37,177 nt of DNA, from positions 1-37,177 of the forward strand of contig JAMPFN010000017.1 of assembly GCA_023664445.1 (NCBI GenBank), in the 5' to 3' direction. Positions 33,831 to 37,177 of the stretch are shown here, piece by piece. Every line of letters begins with the position of its first letter. Position 1 is the first letter of the stretch. Position numbers and translations under genes: made by a program. Source of the stretch: Clostridium sp. GTDB taxonomy: Bacteria; Bacillota; Clostridia; Oscillospirales; Ruminococcaceae. Under the pieces are notes generated by a model. That model did no database searches. It saw only the letters and a program-made list of their open reading frames with translations, and was not told the DNA's origin.

Positions 33831-35369
33831 ATGGATTTGAAGATCAACCGTGAAATGCTTGCTGTTTCGGGAAGTATTTATGACGGAATACAGGAGCAGA
33901 GCGTCGAACTCGATTATATTCTGCCGGATTACTGTCCCGATATTTTCAAGCTGGTCAAATGCTGCGTTTCTCCCTCTGTGCTTTCGTGGAGCATAAACGG
34001 AGATACGCTCTCTTATGAGCTTCTTGCAGATATAAGGATATTATACTGCTCCGAAAATAATTCTTCGGTGCAGTGTATAAACCAAAAGCTCACCTACAGC
34101 AAAAGCTTACAGCTTCCCTCTTCTGCCGAAAGACCGACCGTATCGATAAGGGCAAAGAGCGATCACATAAACTGCCGTGCCGCAAATCAGCGGAGGATCG
34201 ACATGCGCGGAGCGGTATCGGTAAAAATATCCGTAATAGGCGAAAGAGGTCAGGATGTGATCTGCGATATTTTCGGAATGAATTCACAGGTAAAAAAGCA
34301 GCCTGTGGAATTTGCGGCACAGAAGCTGTGCGCGTTTAAAACTCTTTCCGTTTCGGAGGATATCGAGCTTGGCACATCAAATCCGGCTGTGATCTCCGTT
34401 ATAAGAGTATCGGCTTTTCCCGAGATAACCGACAAAAAGATCATCGCCAACAAGCTTGTTGTAAAAGGCGAGATCAAAGTCTGCGTTTTGTATACATGCG
34501 AGAGCGGAATTGAAAAAATGAATTTTCCTATGCAGTTCAGTCAGATAGTTGACATAGACTCTCTTGACGACAGCTTTTCATGTATTGTAAAAGCCGATAC
34601 CGTTTCCTGCGATATAACACCGTCTGCCGACGCAAACGGCGATACGAGAATATTAAAATGCGAACTCAGGATATCGCTTGACTGCACCGCCGTAAAAAAT
34701 CTTCCGGCGGAACTTGTGACTGATGTGTATTCCACAACTTATCCGTGCGAATTTGCGTCTTCAAGGCTTAAAATGCAGAGCGCTCCTGCGGAAATATGCG
34801 AAAGCGTACGCGAGAGCATAACCATTGAAAACGACGCGGGCAGCTTTGACTGCGTATACGACGCGTGGTGCAGCCCCAAAAACATAAATATATCTTCCGA
34901 TAAGGATGAGCAATGTCTTGTTGTAAGCGGTATGCTTGAATACAGCGTCATGGTGAAAAGCGAAAACAGCATACCGGCGGTTCTGGAAAAGTCCGGTTCG
35001 TTTGAGCATCGCATACCGGTAAGCGGTATTTCCGATACGGCTTTTACAGACATCGATATATTGGTAAACGAATGCGATTACAATATAGACGCTTCGGGAA
35101 ACATTACACTCAAAGCAAGCATGAAAATTGTCGGAAGCATATGCACCGTGTCATACTGCGAAGCCGTAACGGAGGTCAGCTTTGACGATTCCGTCAAGAA
35201 GATACGCGACGGAGATTATGCGCTGAAGCTTTATTACGGAACGGCTGGGGAAAATGTCTGGGAGATAGCCAAAAGATGCAGTACTTCCGTAAAGGCGATA
35301 ATGGAAGAAAACGATCTTGAAAATGAATCGCTATCGGAAAACGGAATGCTGCTTATCCCAATTGTATAG
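33831..35369 (+). CDS. sipL: SipL-like protein (DUF3794 repeats plus LysM), SpoIVA partner
   Basis: A 512-residue protein starting after CAGGAGG. The body consists of repeated beta-rich DUF3794-type units (~30-450), e.g. VELDYILPDYCPDIFKLVKC at the start and a KLVVKGEIKVCVLYTCE unit in the middle. The last ~48 residues form a LysM domain (YGTAGENVWEIAKRCSTSVK to ENGMLLIPIV). In Clostridioides difficile, SipL binds SpoIVA through its LysM domain and localises the spore coat; SpoVID plays the equivalent role in Bacillus. The spoIVA gene begins 10 bp downstream, so the partner genes are adjacent and surely co-transcribed. The assignment rests on architecture and neighbourhood. Confidence 0.9.
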   Translation: MDLKINREMLAVSGSIYDGIQEQSVELDYILPDYCPDIFKLVKCCVSPSVLSWSINGDTLSYELLADIRILYCSENNSSVQCINQKLTYSKSLQLPSSAERPTVSIRAKSDHINCRAANQRRIDMRGAVSVKISVIGERGQDVICDIFGMNSQVKKQPVEFAAQKLCAFKTLSVSEDIELGTSNPAVISVIRVSAFPEITDKKIIANKLVVKGEIKVCVLYTCESGIEKMNFPMQFSQIVDIDSLDDSFSCIVKADTVSCDITPSADANGDTRILKCELRISLDCTAVKNLPAELVTDVYSTTYPCEFASSRLKMQSAPAEICESVRESITIENDAGSFDCVYDAWCSPKNINISSDKDEQCLVVSGMLEYSVMVKSENSIPAVLEKSGSFEHRIPVSGISDTAFTDIDILVNECDYNIDASGNITLKASMKIVGSICTVSYCEAVTEVSFDDSVKKIRDGDYALKLYYGTAGENVWEIAKRCSTSVKAIMEENDLENESLSENGMLLIPIV

Positions 35370-35379
35370 GAGGAAAAAC

Positions 35380-36855
35380 ATGGTAAGTGATATTTACAGC
35401 GATATCGCCGGAAGAACGGGCGGTGATATTTATATAGGAGTTGTGGGACCTGTGAGAACGGGAAAATCCACATTTATAAAAAGGTTCATGGAAACGCTTG
35501 TTATACCCAATATTGAAAACGACTATCGAAAAGAACGCGCGGTAGACGAGCTTCCCCAGTCGTCGGCAGGAAAGACCATAATGACTACAGAACCGAAATT
35601 TATCCCCGAAGAGGCGGTGAAGGTACGCCTTGAAAATTCGGCTGAATTTGACGTCAGAATGATAGACTGCGTGGGATACATCGTTCCAAGCTCTGTCGGA
35701 TACATAGAAAATTCCGCTCCGAGAATGGTGAGAACACCATGGTTTGAGGAGGAGATACCCTTTAACATGGCGGCGGAGATAGGTACGAGAAAGGTCATAT
35801 CAGAACATTCCACGATAGGTCTTGTCGTCACGACCGACGGCAGTATAACGGATATTCCGAGGGAGGAATATGCCGAAGCGGAAGAACGCGTTATAAACGA
35901 GCTGAAAGAAATAAACAAGCCGTTTGTGATCGTTATGAATTGCACAGATCCGTTTTCCGAAAACGTACAGGAACTGTGCGCGCAGATATCGGAAAAATAT
36001 TCGGCGTCCGTAATTCCCGTCAGCTGCATAGAGCTTACGGAAGATGATATAAAGCAGATAATAACACAGGTGCTTTTCGCGTTCCCCGTAAAGGAAATAA
36101 ATATCAAAACAGAGAAATGGATCACAGGTCTTGAAAAAGGACATTGGCTGAAAAGCGAAGTGTTCACGGCTGTCAAGGAAGCGGCAGAGGGGATAGGCAT
36201 CGTAAGCGAGGTCCAAAACGCTGCCGAAAAAATGTCGGAATGCAAGTACATCACAGAAACGAGAATAAAAGATATAAAACTCGGTCAGGGAAGCGTTACG
36301 GTTCAGATCTCACTTGACAGCAGCCTTTTTTATAAAATACTGGGCGAGGCGACGGGTATTGAGATAGTTAATGAAAGCGATCTTCTTCCGCTTCTGACAG
36401 AGCTTAACGGCATAAAAAAGGAATATGAAAAAATCAAACCCGCGCTCGACGAAGTAGAAGCGACAGGATACGGTATAGTTATGCCTGATATAGAAGAGCT
36501 TTCTTTGGAAGAACCGGAAATAATACGCCAAGGCGGAAAATACGGTGTGAAGCTAAAGGCGTCAGCCCCGTCGATACACCTTATGAAAGCGTCTATCAAT
36601 ACGACTGTAAGCCCTATTGTCGGTACGGAAAAGCAAAGCGAAGAGCTTGTAATGTATCTTCTGTCGGGCTTTGAGGAAGATCCTAAAAAGATATGGGAAT
36701 CGAATATATTCGGGAAATCCCTTCATGAACTTGTCAACGAAGGGCTTCACAACAAGCTTTATAAAATGCCGGTTGAAGCGAGAATGAAGCTTCAGGAAAC
36801 TTTGCAGAGGATCATCAACGAGGGCTGCAGCGGACTGATCTGTTTTATTTTATGA
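35380..36855 (+). CDS. spoIVA: Stage IV sporulation protein A (SpoIVA), spore coat ATPase
   Basis: A 491-residue mother-cell protein that polymerises with ATP hydrolysis into the basement layer of the coat on the forespore. N-terminal TRAFAC-type ATPase: Walker A GPVRTGKST (23-31), the conserved block around VDELPQSSAGKTIMTTEPKF, and MIDCVGY as the switch/Walker B region. The middle and C-terminal domains are family-typical, and the end CFIL fits the short hydrophobic C-terminus that SpoIVA uses for anchoring. I choose ATG 35380 directly after AGGAGGAAAAAC; longer in-frame starts lie inside sipL. Length matches the Bacillus protein (492). Confidence 0.97.
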   Translation: MVSDIYSDIAGRTGGDIYIGVVGPVRTGKSTFIKRFMETLVIPNIENDYRKERAVDELPQSSAGKTIMTTEPKFIPEEAVKVRLENSAEFDVRMIDCVGYIVPSSVGYIENSAPRMVRTPWFEEEIPFNMAAEIGTRKVISEHSTIGLVVTTDGSITDIPREEYAEAEERVINELKEINKPFVIVMNCTDPFSENVQELCAQISEKYSASVIPVSCIELTEDDIKQIITQVLFAFPVKEINIKTEKWITGLEKGHWLKSEVFTAVKEAAEGIGIVSEVQNAAEKMSECKYITETRIKDIKLGQGSVTVQISLDSSLFYKILGEATGIEIVNESDLLPLLTELNGIKKEYEKIKPALDEVEATGYGIVMPDIEELSLEEPEIIRQGGKYGVKLKASAPSIHLMKASINTTVSPIVGTEKQSEELVMYLLSGFEEDPKKIWESNIFGKSLHELVNEGLHNKLYKMPVEARMKLQETLQRIINEGCSGLICFIL

Positions 36856-36865
36856 TCTGTATATT

Positions 36866-36895
36866 AAGGGCGTCGCTTCGGGACGTCCTTTTTAT
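36866..36895 (+). terminator. Terminator after spoIVA
   Basis: AAGGGCGTC (36866-36874) pairs with GACGTCCTT (36882-36890), with one G-T wobble, and runs into TTTTTATT. It lies 10 bp past the spoIVA stop. Confidence 0.9.
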
Positions 36896-36902
36896 TATGC
36901 AA

Positions 36903-37067
36903 TGAATCAAAGAAAATCAAGCTTCCGCTCCGGCACAGCTTGCGCTGTGAGTCGCGAAAGCGAGAGATAATGATTATATCTATAGTCGTAGACTGTAAAT
37001 GGTACTTTTTGCCGTTCAGCGGCTATGATTTATAATTTTGAAATTTTGAGGGCTTTATCTCCCGATC
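36903..37067 (-). repeat. Composite intergenic repeat, copy C (modules 1-2, inverted)
   Basis: Read on the minus strand it gives ATCGGGAGATAAAGCCCTCA (module 1), a spacer, CCATTTACAGTCTACGACTA, then CACAGC-GCAA-GCTGTG and CGGAGCGGAAGCTTGATTTT (module 2). It aligns with copy A (3640-3796) along nearly its whole length. Module 3 is cut short: only GATTCATTGC remains where the hairpin arm should be. Confidence 0.8.
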
Positions 37068-37101
37068 TTTACTTAAAGTGCAAGTTTTTTAGTTTCCTTT
37101 C

Positions 37102-37174
37102 AATTTTCTGTCCGTCCCATAAGGGACGGACAGAAAATTAAATCGGGATTCTTAAGGGAACTTGTTCCCTTAAG
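37102..37174. repeat. Two strong hairpins at the window edge
   Basis: AATTTTCTGTCCGTCCC (37102-37118) and GGGACGGACAGAAAATT (37123-37139) form a perfect 17-bp stem around ATAA. Then CTTAAGGGAA (37151-37160) pairs with TTCCCTTAAG (37165-37174). No gene is visible in the last 280 bp. The arrangement resembles the hairpin cluster at 3507-3608 next to repeat copy A. Confidence 0.75.
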
Positions 37175-37177
37175 CAG

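Overview
This 37 kb window looks like chromosome from an anaerobic, spore-forming Gram-positive of the Clostridia, most like a gut or rumen Ruminococcus/Oscillospiraceae. That placement is inferred from gene content: SpoIIR, SipL and SpoIVA (endospore formation), an energy-coupling-factor transporter core, YfhO, a zinc-finger ClpE, and two large secreted leucine-rich-repeat proteins with dockerin modules, typical of cellulosome-like fibre degraders. TTG start codons are frequent, and most genes have clear AGGAG-type ribosome binding sites.

Layout. 1-1000: a tRNA-Lys(CTT) with its terminator, a small gene broken by two homopolymer indels, and a 216 bp element with perfect 18 bp inverted ends. 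972-3454: a small Cys-rich protein, a WD40/propeller-like protein, a flavin reductase and a lipoprotein. 3455-3892: a gene-free, hairpin-rich stretch. 3893-9265 (minus): an ABC-F ATPase and an 1133-residue BspA-type LRR/Ig-like/dockerin surface protein. 9266-9561: divergent promoters. 9562-25191 (plus): a 14-gene co-directional run: ruvC-ruvA-ruvB-glmM, an iron-sulfur flavoprotein-like gene, a methyltransferase, ecfA1-ecfA2-ecfT, yfhO, truA, a DUF5711-like protein, a CvpA-family protein and clpE. 25192-25444: a repeat copy and a bidirectional terminator. 25445-28409 (minus): a second LRR protein with two dockerins and two cohesin-like domains, whose signal peptide lies in another frame across a C6 tract. 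28550-32852 (plus): a DEAD-box helicase and an OmpR-type response regulator/histidine kinase pair. 32853-36895 (plus): spoIIR, then sipL-spoIVA. 36896-37177: another repeat copy and two strong hairpins.

How it fits together. The central run is housekeeping: Holliday-junction processing, amino-sugar supply for the cell wall, RNA modification, vitamin/metal uptake and protein quality control. The sporulation genes fit engulfment-stage signalling and coat assembly; SipL binds SpoIVA, and the two genes are adjacent here. The accessory interest lies in the two dockerin-LRR proteins, which share module types and could interact through dockerin-cohesin contacts, and in several intergenic repeat families. 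One of these carries a hairpin whose arms show a compensatory base change between copies.

Limits: everything was read by eye from sequence and conceptual translation, with no database search. Domain names rest on recognised motifs. The frameshift calls cannot be told apart from sequencing or assembly error without read data.
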